DNA from: Noviherbaspirillum cavernae
Lineage (GTDB): Bacteria; Pseudomonadota; Gammaproteobacteria; Burkholderiales; Burkholderiaceae_D
Length of the DNA stretch: 64,000 bases
Assembly (NCBI RefSeq): GCF_003590875.1
Contig: NZ_QYUN01000002.1
Coordinates: 496,001-560,000 of the forward strand
Reading direction: 5' to 3'
The notes under the pieces are model-generated. The model made no database searches, had not been told where the DNA came from, and worked only from the letters and a program-made list of their open reading frames with translations. Below, piece after piece: positions 1 to 8,367 of this stretch; positions within the stretch are counted from its first letter, which is position 1, and every line of letters starts with the position of its first letter. The translations under genes were made by a program, and so were the position numbers.

Positions 1-2
1 GC

Positions 3-992
3 TTGAACCTCGCCCGCATGGCGGTGCTGCTGGCAGGCCTGCCGAAGTCGATCGGCGGTGTGACCGTCAACCGCTATTGCGCATCCGGCATCACGGCGGT
101 GGCGATGGCAGCAGACCGCATCCGCGTCGGCCAGGCCGATGTGATGATCGCCGCCGGTGCCGAGTCGATGTCGATGGTGCCGATGATGGGACACCATCCA
201 TCGATGAACATGGGCATCTTCAAGGATGAAAACATCGGCATGGCCTACGGCATGGGACTGACTGCCGAGAAGGTCGCGCAGCAGTGGAAGGTGTCGCGCG
301 AAGCGCAGGACCAGTTCTCTCTGGAATCGCACCGCAAAGCCATTGCCGCGCAAGAGGCCGGCGAATTCAACGATGAAACGACATCGGTCGAGATCGTCGA
401 ACGCTTCCCCAATCTGGCAACCGGCCAGGTCGATATCAAGACCCGTACCGTCAACAGGGATGAAGGTGCGCGCCCCGATACCAGCCTCGAAGGCTTGGCG
501 AAACTCAAACCCGTGTTCGCCGCCAAGGGCAGCGTCACGGCAGGTAACAGCTCGCAGACTTCCGATGGCGCAGGCGCATTGATCCTGGTCAGCGAAAAAA
601 TCCTGAAGCAATTCAATCTGACGCCGTTGGCGAAATTCTCCTCGTTCGCGGTGCGCGGCGTGCCGCCGGAAATCATGGGCATCGGTCCGAAGGAAGCGAT
701 TCCTGCCGCCTGCCGCGCCGCCGGTATCACGCAGGATCAGATCGACTGGTTCGAACTGAACGAAGCGTTCGCCGCGCAATCGCTGGCAGTGATCCAGGAC
801 CTCGGACTCGACCCGGCCAAGGTCAATCCGATGGGCGGTGCGATCGCGCTCGGTCATCCGCTCGGCGCAACCGGCGCGATTCGTGCCGCCACCGTCGTGC
901 ACGCGCTGCGCCGCAAGAATCTGAAGTACGGCATGGTGACGATGTGCGTCGGCACCGGCATGGGCGCGGCGGGTATTTTCGAGCGCATGTAA
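3..992 (+). CDS. Acetyl-CoA acyltransferase (thiolase), 5' truncated by window edge
   Basis: This is the C-terminal 329 residues of a thiolase, which cleaves 3-ketoacyl-CoA with CoA (beta-oxidation) or runs the reverse condensation. The acylated cysteine lies in the motif NRYCASG near residue 26 of the visible part. The C-terminal half carries GHPLG (active-site His) and the second catalytic cysteine in CVGTGMG. Thiolases are usually about 390-400 residues, so roughly 70 N-terminal residues lie before the window. No real start codon is visible. A strong hairpin terminator follows, and an enoyl-CoA hydratase gene lies 1 kb downstream, which fits a fatty-acid oxidation neighbourhood. The family is clear; the substrate chain length is not. 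Confidence 0.93.
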   Translation: MNLARMAVLLAGLPKSIGGVTVNRYCASGITAVAMAADRIRVGQADVMIAAGAESMSMVPMMGHHPSMNMGIFKDENIGMAYGMGLTAEKVAQQWKVSREAQDQFSLESHRKAIAAQEAGEFNDETTSVEIVERFPNLATGQVDIKTRTVNRDEGARPDTSLEGLAKLKPVFAAKGSVTAGNSSQTSDGAGALILVSEKILKQFNLTPLAKFSSFAVRGVPPEIMGIGPKEAIPAACRAAGITQDQIDWFELNEAFAAQSLAVIQDLGLDPAKVNPMGGAIALGHPLGATGAIRAATVVHALRRKNLKYGMVTMCVGTGMGAAGIFERM

Positions 993-1019
993 ACAAAAGC
1001 AGGCTTGCTCTGGAAATTC

Positions 1020-1059
1020 AAAAAACCGTACGGCCACAAGCTGTGCGGTTTTTTTGTTT
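1020..1059 (+). terminator. Intrinsic terminator after thiolase
   Basis: A 10-bp stem (accgtacggc pairing with gctgtgcggt, with two G-T wobbles) and a 5-nt loop are followed by a run of T at 1050-1055. It lies directly after the thiolase stop and ends just before the ribosome binding site of the next gene. Confidence 0.8.
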
Positions 1060-1069
1060 GGAGGAGGAC

Positions 1070-1984
1070 ATGGAGACAATCAGATTCAACACGAGCGACG
1101 GCGCAACGCTGACCGGCACGCGCTTCGCTCCGCAAGGCAAGGCGAAAGCCGTCGTCGTGCTGCCCGCTGCGATGGGCGTCAAACAGGACTTCTACATCCC
1201 GTTCGCGCAGTTCCTCGCCGAGCAGGGCATGGCGGTGCTGACCTTCGACTATCGCGGCATGGGGCAATCGACGCCACCCGAATACCGGCATTCGCTGCGC
1301 GGCTTCAAGGCCGACCTGTACGACTGGGGCGAGCGCGATTACAACGCCGCGCTGCATGCTGCGAAAGGATGGCAACCCGATGTGCCGCTCTTTATCGTCG
1401 GCCATTCTCTCGGCGGCCAGTTGCCGGGCCTGCTGCATGACACGCAACTGATCGACGGCATCCTCACCGTTGCCGCCGGCAGCGGCTACTGGCGCGACAA
1501 CGCGCCGCAGTTGAGGCGCTTCGTCTGGTTCCTGTGGTATTTCGCGGTGCCGGTGTACACGCGGCTGTTCGGCTACTTCCCCGGCAGGCGCGTGCGCAAG
1601 ATCGGTGATCTGCCCAGGGGGGTGATCTACCAATGGGCGCGCTGGTGCAAGAGTCCGCACTACATGGTGGACGACAGCGGCAAGCCGCTGCGCGCCGGCT
1701 TCGAGCGCATCAGCGTGCCGCTGCTCAGCATGAGCTTCACCGACGACGAGATGATGAGCCGGCGCAGCATCGACAGCCTGCACGACTGCTACAAGAACGC
1801 GCCGATGGAGCGCCGCTACATCAGGCCTGCCGACGTGAACGCCAAACGCATCGGCCACTTCGGCTTCTTCCGCCCGCAATTCAAGACCACGTTGTGGCAG
1901 CAGGCGCTGGATTGGCTCGATCAACACGCGAGAATCGAACATCCCGCACAATCTGAACAATCGGCGACTCGCAGCATCGCCTGA
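1070..1984 (+). CDS. Alpha/beta-fold hydrolase
   Basis: A 304-residue serine hydrolase of the alpha/beta fold. The nucleophile elbow GHSLGG places the serine near residue 113. A conserved glycine-rich strand-turn lies earlier (DYRGMGQS, near residue 60), and a histidine in RIGHFGF near residue 262 is the likely catalytic His. The start at 1070 is chosen because GGAGGAGG lies 3-10 bases upstream; an in-frame upstream extension has no ribosome binding site and overlaps the preceding gene and terminator. It may be cotranscribed with the enoyl-CoA hydratase 30 bases downstream. Substrate unknown; an esterase or thioesterase role would fit the acyl-CoA context, but that is inference. Confidence 0.85.
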   Translation: METIRFNTSDGATLTGTRFAPQGKAKAVVVLPAAMGVKQDFYIPFAQFLAEQGMAVLTFDYRGMGQSTPPEYRHSLRGFKADLYDWGERDYNAALHAAKGWQPDVPLFIVGHSLGGQLPGLLHDTQLIDGILTVAAGSGYWRDNAPQLRRFVWFLWYFAVPVYTRLFGYFPGRRVRKIGDLPRGVIYQWARWCKSPHYMVDDSGKPLRAGFERISVPLLSMSFTDDEMMSRRSIDSLHDCYKNAPMERRYIRPADVNAKRIGHFGFFRPQFKTTLWQQALDWLDQHARIEHPAQSEQSATRSIA

Positions 1985-2014
1985 CGATCAACATACATTT
2001 CACAAGGAGACAAC

Positions 2015-2782
2015 ATGGACATCACCACCGGCAAGGCCAACGGCATTCTCACCATCGAGTTCAACCGCCCCGACAAGAAGAACGCGATCACCTCGGCGAT
2101 GTACCAGATGATGGCCGATGCGTTGAAGGATGCCGAAAGCGACGCGGCAGTGCGCGCCATCATCATCCTCGGCAAGCCGGAAATTTTCACGGCCGGCAAC
2201 GACCTCGAGGACTTCATGAAAAGCCCTCCGACCATCAGCGGCGACCGGCCGGTTGCGCAATTCATGCGCGCCCTCAGCACGGCGACCAAGCCCGTCGTTG
2301 CGGGTGTGGCCGGCGCGGCGGTCGGCATCGGCACCACGCTGCTGATGCACTGCGACCTCGTGTATGCGGCGGACAATGCAAAGTTCTCGATGCCGTTCAC
2401 CCAGCTCGGCCTGTGCCCCGAATTCGCCTCCAGCATGTTGTTTCCGCAGATGGTCGGCTACCCGCGCGCGGCGGAAAAACTGCTGCTTGGCGAAGCGTTC
2501 TCCGCGCAGGAAGCGTACGAGATGGGACTGGTCAGCAGGGTCGTGCCGGTGGCGGAGCTGCCCGCCTATGTGCAAGGCCAGGCCGCCAGGCTGGTTGCAT
2601 TGCCGGCATCGTCGCTGCGCACGACCAAGCGTCTGATGAGAGCCGCGCAAGCCGAGGCAATCCATGCCCGCATGATGGAAGAGAACAAGCACTTCGGCGA
2701 GATGCTGAGCGCGCAGGAGGCGAAGGAAGCGTTTGCTGCCTTCTTTGAGAAGCGCAAGCCGGACTTCACGAAGTTTGCGTGA
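2015..2782 (+). CDS. Enoyl-CoA hydratase/isomerase family protein
   Basis: A 255-residue crotonase-superfamily protein, which hydrates or isomerises enoyl-CoA esters. The first oxyanion-hole region is visible as FTAGNDLEDF (near residue 65), and the second as GAAVGIGTTLL (near 105), followed by the active-site loop FTQLGLCPEFASS. Length is typical of the family. An AAGGAGA ribosome binding site precedes ATG 2015. It follows the alpha/beta hydrolase by 30 bases and probably shares its transcript. Crotonase members differ in reaction, and a glutamate in the CPEFASS loop supports hydratase or isomerase activity; the exact substrate is unknown. Confidence 0.9.
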   Translation: MDITTGKANGILTIEFNRPDKKNAITSAMYQMMADALKDAESDAAVRAIIILGKPEIFTAGNDLEDFMKSPPTISGDRPVAQFMRALSTATKPVVAGVAGAAVGIGTTLLMHCDLVYAADNAKFSMPFTQLGLCPEFASSMLFPQMVGYPRAAEKLLLGEAFSAQEAYEMGLVSRVVPVAELPAYVQGQAARLVALPASSLRTTKRLMRAAQAEAIHARMMEENKHFGEMLSAQEAKEAFAAFFEKRKPDFTKFA

Positions 2783-2841
2783 CCGGTGTTGTGCGCATGG
2801 CGGGAGCGCAGAGGCGACCGTCGCGACGAGTCGCCCCCTGC

Positions 2842-3870
2842 TTATTTTGGTTGTTGCGTGTGCTCCTGATCGACCTTGTCTTTCGCGACCTCCCACGCAC
2901 CGTCGAAGCCGCCTTCGCCGAACAAATACCTGCCCGCGTCCTGCGCGGCGGAGTTGCCTGCACTGGAAATCGGGACTGGAAGCTGCGTGAATGTCGCTCT
3001 CGATGAGCCCGACGAAGTTGCCTGGGGCGATGGTGGGGAACGCCGCGGCCAGTCGCCGAATTTCTTTTGCATATGGTCGGCCGTGAAGAACTTCCTGGTT
3101 TGGCGGGTGACTTCTTCCCTCAGCAACTTCGCTGTGCCGTATTGCCCGAGGTCTTTGATGGCATCCCAGCCTTTCTTGTCGCCGAGGCTTCCCAGCTTTT
3201 CTCCTGACCTGCTACCCATCGCCGCGTCTGCATGGGCAAGCTCCGGATGGCGGTTCAGGGCGGCATGGACCTCGTTTGCCAAGGTTGCAGCCTCATCGAT
3301 CAGCTCTGCAATCCTCTGCCTTTGCTCCGCCGAAAAGGGGTTTGTATGTCCGCTCGCATCGCCCAGCGATTGGAAAGTCATTTCTGCCGTGATCACGGTT
3401 GAGAGTAGTTGGCGTGCACGCTGTCCGAATCCCGCGTATTGCGGATAGCGTGCGAAGAAGTCGGCATTTGGAGCGTGTGGTTTGGATGGATCGCTTTTAG
3501 ATGGATCGTTCATTCCTAGTCCCATCAAGGCAGTCGTCATCTGGCGCAGCGGATGATTCCCTACCACCTTTCTCGCTTCTATCGTCCCGGCCTCAAGCTG
3601 CGCAATCAGCTGTTGTCGTCGAGCTTCATCGCGAAGCGCGGCGAAACCACGGTCGGCGCTCAAAAGGACAGCGGCAGTCATTTTCATGGACGGCGATGAC
3701 AATTTGTTGCCCTGCAAGAATGGATTGCGCAAGGCTTTTCGAGCAAAGAGGCGGGGGCCTGTCGGCTGGGGTTCCGGGGTGGGAGTGGACAGACGCCCCT
3801 CGTCCTCGCGAATGCTTGCAGTGCCGCCAGAAACGCGCGAGAAAATGTTCAAGTTGATGAATGACTTCAT
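2842..3870 (-). CDS. Hypothetical protein, effector-like composition
   Basis: A 342-residue protein of no recognised family. The first ~60 residues are Ser/Thr/Pro/Gly-rich and look disordered, with no classical signal peptide. The middle (about 130-300) is helical and charged, and the C terminus is hydrophilic (ends DQEHTQQPK). ATG 3870 is preferred because the in-frame extension up to 4164 runs antisense over a histidine-kinase remnant. No good ribosome binding site is seen before 3870, which lowers confidence in the start. It stands alone between two convergent or divergent units. The disordered N terminus followed by a helical body resembles secreted effectors of plant- or host-associated bacteria, but this is only a compositional impression. 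Confidence 0.55.
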   Translation of the reverse strand: MKSFINLNIFSRVSGGTASIREDEGRLSTPTPEPQPTGPRLFARKALRNPFLQGNKLSSPSMKMTAAVLLSADRGFAALRDEARRQQLIAQLEAGTIEARKVVGNHPLRQMTTALMGLGMNDPSKSDPSKPHAPNADFFARYPQYAGFGQRARQLLSTVITAEMTFQSLGDASGHTNPFSAEQRQRIAELIDEAATLANEVHAALNRHPELAHADAAMGSRSGEKLGSLGDKKGWDAIKDLGQYGTAKLLREEVTRQTRKFFTADHMQKKFGDWPRRSPPSPQATSSGSSRATFTQLPVPISSAGNSAAQDAGRYLFGEGGFDGAWEVAKDKVDQEHTQQPK

Positions 3871-4065
3871 TATTAAAACGCTTTGATCGAAGGTGAATTT
3901 GCGGCAACGTACACTGCGCATGTGTGGCGGGATCGGTGCCACGGGTTCCATGGCGCGGTGGAAATTCCGGCGGCGTCCGATGCGTTGTCGAACGACAAAG
4001 AGCAACGGGCGTTTCAGCTCGCCCCCGAAAAGAGGGGCAAGGCTGGAATTCGTCAGCGCGGGAGG

Positions 4066-4233
4066 TTTTTGGCGGTTGCGATTGACAGGCTGGTAGAGGA
4101 AGCGATCCAGCATTTCGAGCAGGAGGCGGATTGGAAAACGATCGATATCGGCTTCGAACTGCAACCGACACAGGTGATGGGCGACCGTTTTCTGTTGCGC
4201 GACTTGATTGATAAGCTTTTCGATAGCACGGTA
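4066..4233 (+). pseudogene. Remnant of a sensor histidine kinase (dimerisation/ATPase region)
   Basis: About 56 codons read like the linker and N-box of a QseC/TctE-type histidine kinase: VEEAIQHFEQEADWKTIDIG, then FELQPTQVMGDRFLLRDLID. In intact kinases the segment continues into an Asn-containing N-box (typically DNLIDNAIRYTP); here it reads DKLFDSTV and similarity stops. No dimerisation histidine, G1 box or membrane part is found on either side, and no response-regulator gene is adjacent. I read it as a decayed fragment. Inference from sequence pattern only. Confidence 0.55.
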
Positions 4234-4361
4234 TCTACGTTGCTGCCTTGCTGCATCCGACGCGAATCCGCGCCCGCTTGTTGATGAAATGCGTTCGGTG
4301 AACTACTGAAGACGGGGTGCCGCAGACAGGAGCCGCGACACCACCAGATGGGACGACGGAA

Positions 4362-4529
4362 TCACCGTCCCGAACAATGTCCCCCGCTGGCAGCCTGGCC
4401 GCTGCCGAGCGCAATCAGGGGAGGCTCGACCCGGCTGCCGTCGGCGTGCGTGCTGTCGAGGGCGATCAGCCCTGCAAACAGCAGCCAGAACAGCGCGGTG
4501 ATCAAACCGAAAATGCGTTTGCTAGTCAT
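4362..4529 (-). CDS. Small membrane protein next to thiosulfate transporter
   Basis: A 55-residue protein starting MTSKRIFGLITALFWLLFAG, i.e. a single hydrophobic segment followed by a short polar tail with one Cys (ASGGHCSGR). ATG 4529 has GGAG 9 bases upstream. A second possible start, ATG 4541, overlaps the stop of the YeeE gene as TGATG. Either way translation is coupled to the transporter. No known family recognised; the context suggests an accessory to sulfur uptake or sulfurtransfer, which is inference. Confidence 0.6.
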   Translation of the reverse strand: MTSKRIFGLITALFWLLFAGLIALDSTHADGSRVEPPLIALGSGQAASGGHCSGR

Positions 4530-4540
4530 GCTTTTCTCCA

Positions 4541-5656
4541 TCAGGCGCTGACGCGCTGGCGCACGCGCACGCCAAGCAGCGATCCGGCAAAGGCCAGTGC
4601 GAACCATACCCAGCCATGCACGCTGGCCGAAGCGATGCCGTCAAGGAAGGCACCGACATTGCAGCCGAAAGCCATGCGCGAGCTGTAGCCCATGACCAGG
4701 CCGGCAACAGCGGCCGCCAGCAGGCGCCTGGCCGGCGGGATGCGGATATCCGCCGGACCATTCCAGCGCGATGCGGCCAGCGCGCCGAAGATGAGGCCGA
4801 TATTGGTGACCGAGGTGATGTCGGCCAGGATGGGATCGACCAGGCGCTGGGCGTGCGGTGCCGCGCCCCAGAAGGCGTCGCCAACCGGACTCCAGCCCGT
4901 TGCGGCTGCCGCCTTCGCGCCCCACAGGCCGATGCCGTAGACGATGCCCCATGGCTGTCCGGCCACGATCAGATGCAGCACATACAGGATGGCGAGCAGG
5001 ATCGCGCCTATCCACCAGCGTTTGGCCCAGCCGGTCGCGGCCGGCTGTTCCGTGCCGGCATTCATGGCGCGATGCTTGCGCGCGCCACGCGCCGCCAGCC
5101 ACGCAACAAGGCCGCAGCCTGCCACGGTGATGGCCAGCGCAACCGGCCAGCCGAATTGCAGCATGTCGACCGGCGGCAAGCCGCCGAGCGCCACCCAGGC
5201 CGGCTGGTGCGATGCGCCGAGGAAACTGCCGATGGCGAAGGTGGGCAGCACTGCGAACGAGATCGGCGCACCGGCACCGGCCTTGTACAGCGTGCCGGAG
5301 CCGCAGCCGTCGGCCAGCTGCATCGCCGCGCCGAACAGAAATGCGCCCAGCACCAGACTGAAGGTCAGCGGCGCGACCGCACCGACCAGCTCGCCGGGGT
5401 TGCCGGCGATGAGCGGCAGCGTGAGAGCGGCCGCCAGCACCAGCAGCAGCATCTGGGCCCACAAGCCTTGCGGGTCGCGGTTTTCGATGTAATTGCGCCA
5501 GCCGGTGGTGAAGCCGAAGCGGGCGCCTTGCAATACCGCGCCGAAACCGATGCCGAGCAGAGCCAGCAAGCCCTGCCGCAGACCTCCGACCAGCGTCACG
5601 GCGAACACGATCGCCAGCCCGCCGGCGACGAGCGCCAGGCGCGTCAGGAAACGCAT
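4541..5656 (-). CDS. YeeE/YedE family (TsuA-like) thiosulfate transporter
   Basis: A 371-residue polytopic membrane protein with about ten hydrophobic segments. Two family signatures are visible: ADGCGSGTLYKAGAG (near residue 117) and FGCNVGAFLDGIASASVHGW (near residue 329). Characterised homologues (TsuA/YeeE) import thiosulfate using conserved cysteines, and both motifs keep a cysteine. It lies 10 bases downstream of the rhodanese gene on the same strand, so the pair probably form an operon that takes up thiosulfate or a related sulfur compound and transfers its sulfur. The ATG at 5656 begins a typical N-terminal membrane segment. Confidence 0.88.
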   Translation of the reverse strand: MRFLTRLALVAGGLAIVFAVTLVGGLRQGLLALLGIGFGAVLQGARFGFTTGWRNYIENRDPQGLWAQMLLLVLAAALTLPLIAGNPGELVGAVAPLTFSLVLGAFLFGAAMQLADGCGSGTLYKAGAGAPISFAVLPTFAIGSFLGASHQPAWVALGGLPPVDMLQFGWPVALAITVAGCGLVAWLAARGARKHRAMNAGTEQPAATGWAKRWWIGAILLAILYVLHLIVAGQPWGIVYGIGLWGAKAAAATGWSPVGDAFWGAAPHAQRLVDPILADITSVTNIGLIFGALAASRWNGPADIRIPPARRLLAAAVAGLVMGYSSRMAFGCNVGAFLDGIASASVHGWVWFALAFAGSLLGVRVRQRVSA

Positions 5657-5666
5657 GATCCGATCC

Positions 5667-6647
5667 TTATTTCTTCAGCGAGCGCTTGGCATCCTGCACG
5701 AGGGCAGTAACGCGGGACGGCTGATTATCCATCGGCAGATCGGTCTTGCTCCATTCGACCACCGATTCCGGATACAGCTTGACCTCCTTGTTTCCGGCCA
5801 GCTCGGACAGCACGAACCAGTTCGTCGCGGCCCAGTGGCCGGTATTGCAGAACGACACGGCCGGCTTGTTTGCCAGATTGGCTTGTTGCACGATCTGCAG
5901 CAGTTCGCCGGCCGGCTTCAAGGTCTTCTTGTCCGCGTTGAAGAAGCTCGCGTTATCCAGGGTTTGCGCACCCGGCAGCGTGCCGTAGCGCGCCGCCGCA
6001 TCAACCCGTTGTTCACCCTTGAAGAAGTCGAGCGGACGGGCGTCGAGCAGCAACGGTGCCTTGCCGGATTTGACGGCAGTCGCCACTTCCTCGGTGTCGG
6101 CGATCATGGCCTTGTTGTAGTGGTAGCTGAACTGGCTGGGATTGACCTTGGGCGCGACAGTGTCGAGCGCGCCGCCGGCGGTTTTCCAACCCAGCGTGCC
6201 GCCATCCAGCACCGACAGGCGGGTCAGGCCGCCCGCCTTCAGCGTCCAGTAAACGCGGGCGGCAGCACCGAAGTCGGTATGGTCGCTGCCGGCATGGGCA
6301 ACGATCACGCGGGTGTTGGTGTCGATGCCGGCCTGGCGCAGCACTTCGGTCAGCTTGCTTTCCGCCACCAGCGAGCCCGCGTTGTCTTTCGGACCACGGT
6401 AGGCTGCATAGGGCGTGTTGATCGCGCCCGGGATATGCCCGGCCAAATAGTCCTTCTCGGCACGGATGTCGAGCACGCGCACGTCGGGCTGGCCGAGCAG
6501 CGATTTCAGGTCCTCGGCTTTCAGCAATGGCGAGGAACCGGCCGCCGCAGCGGCACCGGGTGCGCCGGCCAGTGCGACGGACGGCAGGGAAACGGCAAGA
6601 CTGCCCGCCAGCAGGGCGGCAGCGAAGGAAAATTTTCTTCTCAGCAT
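5667..6647 (-). CDS. Exported two-domain rhodanese (sulfurtransferase)
   Basis: A 326-residue sulfurtransferase with an N-terminal signal peptide (MLRRKFSFAAALLAGSLAVS, then an Ala-rich cleavage region). It has two rhodanese domains, about 45-175 and 190-310. The second has the catalytic loop FCNTGHWA with the active cysteine; the first lacks a cysteine at the matching place (VAHAGSDHTD), as is normal for the inactive N-terminal domain. It would move sulfane sulfur from thiosulfate in the periplasm. ATG 6647 was chosen because it begins the signal peptide; an in-frame extension to 6713 adds residues that do not fit one. It precedes the YeeE transporter gene, and a palindrome lies upstream (6729-6744). 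Confidence 0.88.
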   Translation of the reverse strand: MLRRKFSFAAALLAGSLAVSLPSVALAGAPGAAAAAGSSPLLKAEDLKSLLGQPDVRVLDIRAEKDYLAGHIPGAINTPYAAYRGPKDNAGSLVAESKLTEVLRQAGIDTNTRVIVAHAGSDHTDFGAAARVYWTLKAGGLTRLSVLDGGTLGWKTAGGALDTVAPKVNPSQFSYHYNKAMIADTEEVATAVKSGKAPLLLDARPLDFFKGEQRVDAAARYGTLPGAQTLDNASFFNADKKTLKPAGELLQIVQQANLANKPAVSFCNTGHWAATNWFVLSELAGNKEVKLYPESVVEWSKTDLPMDNQPSRVTALVQDAKRSLKK

Positions 6648-6728
6648 GGGATTTCTTTTGAATGGAAGGCCGGCGCGGATCGCCGAACAGGGGAAAATGT
6701 TGACTGTAAGCATTAAAATCGATCGACC

Positions 6729-6744
6729 ATCATTTTAAAACGAT
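6729..6744. promoter_or_regulatory. AT-rich palindrome upstream of the rhodanese-YeeE operon
   Basis: ATCATTTTAAAACGAT is an inverted repeat matching at 7 of 8 positions per arm. It lies about 80 bases upstream of the rhodanese start, a plausible place for a repressor site such as those of ArsR-type sulfur sensors. The regulator is not in the window; the role is inferred from position and symmetry only. Confidence 0.35.
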
Positions 6745-6925
6745 TGATTCTCCATATCCATATGAGTTTTTGTAATAAGGGATTGTGGCCGAGGTGGTGT
6801 GCGGAGGGCGAAAGTGGCTGGGAAAGCCAGGGTGATTCAAAGGTCGCTGGCGCTGCCCGGCAATCCGGCAGATCGGAAAAACCGCCTGCGTGCGGACAGG
6901 GGATTTCTCATGGAGGATGAAGCGG

Positions 6926-8260
6926 ATGAATGAGGTGGGTGAGTTTATGAGAACGCTGGGCTTTGCGATCCGACCAGCCGTGCTATCGGCGCTGCTGATT
7001 GCGATCGCACAATTGCATGGCAATGTCGCGCATGCCGCTTCCGGCTATTTCGACAAGGCCTATTTCGAAAGCCAGTTGCCGCCGGGGTGTACTGCCGATC
7101 CGGCGATCGATTCGAGCTACATCAAGCCGCCACCGCCGCCGTATCCGCCGCGCGACCCGAAGCGGCGCGGATTTCTGCAATCGGATGCGCGCAACCAGAT
7201 AAGCTGCCGCGATTACGTTCCTCCCGCCGTATGGCCGCACGCGCATGCCAAGGAGCCGGCATGGCCGGAACCGGTCACGCCGGCGAGGCCGCAGGATTTC
7301 GACTTGAAGAACGGGCGGGCCACAGGAACCGATCCGGTCGCCAGCGCCTGGTTCGATCATTTGTGCGAGAAGGAGGCCGGGGAGTTCTATTACAGGAAAA
7401 TCAGCGATGACCAGCAGCCGGTATCCGTCATCAACCTGCGGCCGCGTCAGGTCTACATCGATAACGCCTATCTGTTTGACATGTACTGGATCGAGGCGAA
7501 GAGCAGCTATTTTGCCGATCAGACGCTGGTGGATGTGAAGTACAGAGGAGGGCGTCAGTATTTCAGCGCATCCCAGAATCGAGCACCGGGCAAGCCACAT
7601 CATTTGACCTTGACGACGGATGACAATGGATTCACGACATACAAATTCATTGCCGAGTCGGGCGAGGAATACTCGTTGCGTGAATGGGGTTTTTTTGAAA
7701 TCAAACGGTCCAGCCAACCTCTCTTTGTGGAGCGGCCGCTGACCGTAGATGAGCAGAAGAAGTATCCCGATGCCCGACTCATGCGATTCGAATACGAGGC
7801 GTTGCCGCCCTCGACACGGGTTACCTTGATCAATGGCAGGGAAGTGTTGATGGTGCGGCGCACGCCCGGACCAAAATCTGGCTGCTCGCGCTATGACTAT
7901 GACTGTCAGCAGGCATACAACGACAAGTACGGAGAGCAACGCCCCATCGTTACGCCGACGAACGAGTCCAGGGCGCAGTACGGCTATGTGTGGCGGGAGA
8001 TCACCCGTTCGCCGGAAGACCTCCGCCTCGGCATCACCGGGTCGGAAACGATGGTGGTCGATATGCGAACCGGCGAAGTGATCGCCTTGCGGCGAAATTT
8101 CATGCGGCAGTTCGTGCCGGACAAACCTTTCATCGTGGTTCGGGATATGAGAAGGGCGGCATTCGCCGGCAATTGCACGAATGTGACGCGCCGCCGGCTG
8201 GGCGACTTCATCGAGATCGCGCTGGGCTTGCATCCGGATCGCGGTCCCAGCCCGCGTTGA
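6926..8260 (+). CDS. Hypothetical secreted protein
   Basis: A 444-residue protein of unknown function. A signal peptide is visible at residues 8-35 (charged start, a hydrophobic run in PAVLSALLIAIAQLHG, then HAASG). The mature N terminus has a proline-rich stretch (IKPPPPPYPPRDPKRRG). The rest is rich in Tyr, Arg and Glu and contains several cysteines (e.g. CEKEAGEFYY, GCSRYDYDC) that could form disulfides in the periplasm. ATG 6926 has GGAGG 9 bases upstream; ATG 6947 is a possible alternative with its own GAGGT. It is the first of three same-strand genes of unknown function (with 8368 and 8916). Confidence 0.75.
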   Translation: MNEVGEFMRTLGFAIRPAVLSALLIAIAQLHGNVAHAASGYFDKAYFESQLPPGCTADPAIDSSYIKPPPPPYPPRDPKRRGFLQSDARNQISCRDYVPPAVWPHAHAKEPAWPEPVTPARPQDFDLKNGRATGTDPVASAWFDHLCEKEAGEFYYRKISDDQQPVSVINLRPRQVYIDNAYLFDMYWIEAKSSYFADQTLVDVKYRGGRQYFSASQNRAPGKPHHLTLTTDDNGFTTYKFIAESGEEYSLREWGFFEIKRSSQPLFVERPLTVDEQKKYPDARLMRFEYEALPPSTRVTLINGREVLMVRRTPGPKSGCSRYDYDCQQAYNDKYGEQRPIVTPTNESRAQYGYVWREITRSPEDLRLGITGSETMVVDMRTGEVIALRRNFMRQFVPDKPFIVVRDMRRAAFAGNCTNVTRRRLGDFIEIALGLHPDRGPSPR

Positions 8261-8367
8261 TCGGATAACGGCAGGAGCGGACCATCATGCCGCCAGCCAT
8301 ACATGCTGAAGTGCGGCACAACATCCATATTCGCGTCTGCCAATGGCGGCCACAGGAGAACAACGAC

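Noticed and set aside
854..1960. 368-codon minus-strand frame
   Set aside because: Antisense to the thiolase and hydrolase genes with shadow-like composition.
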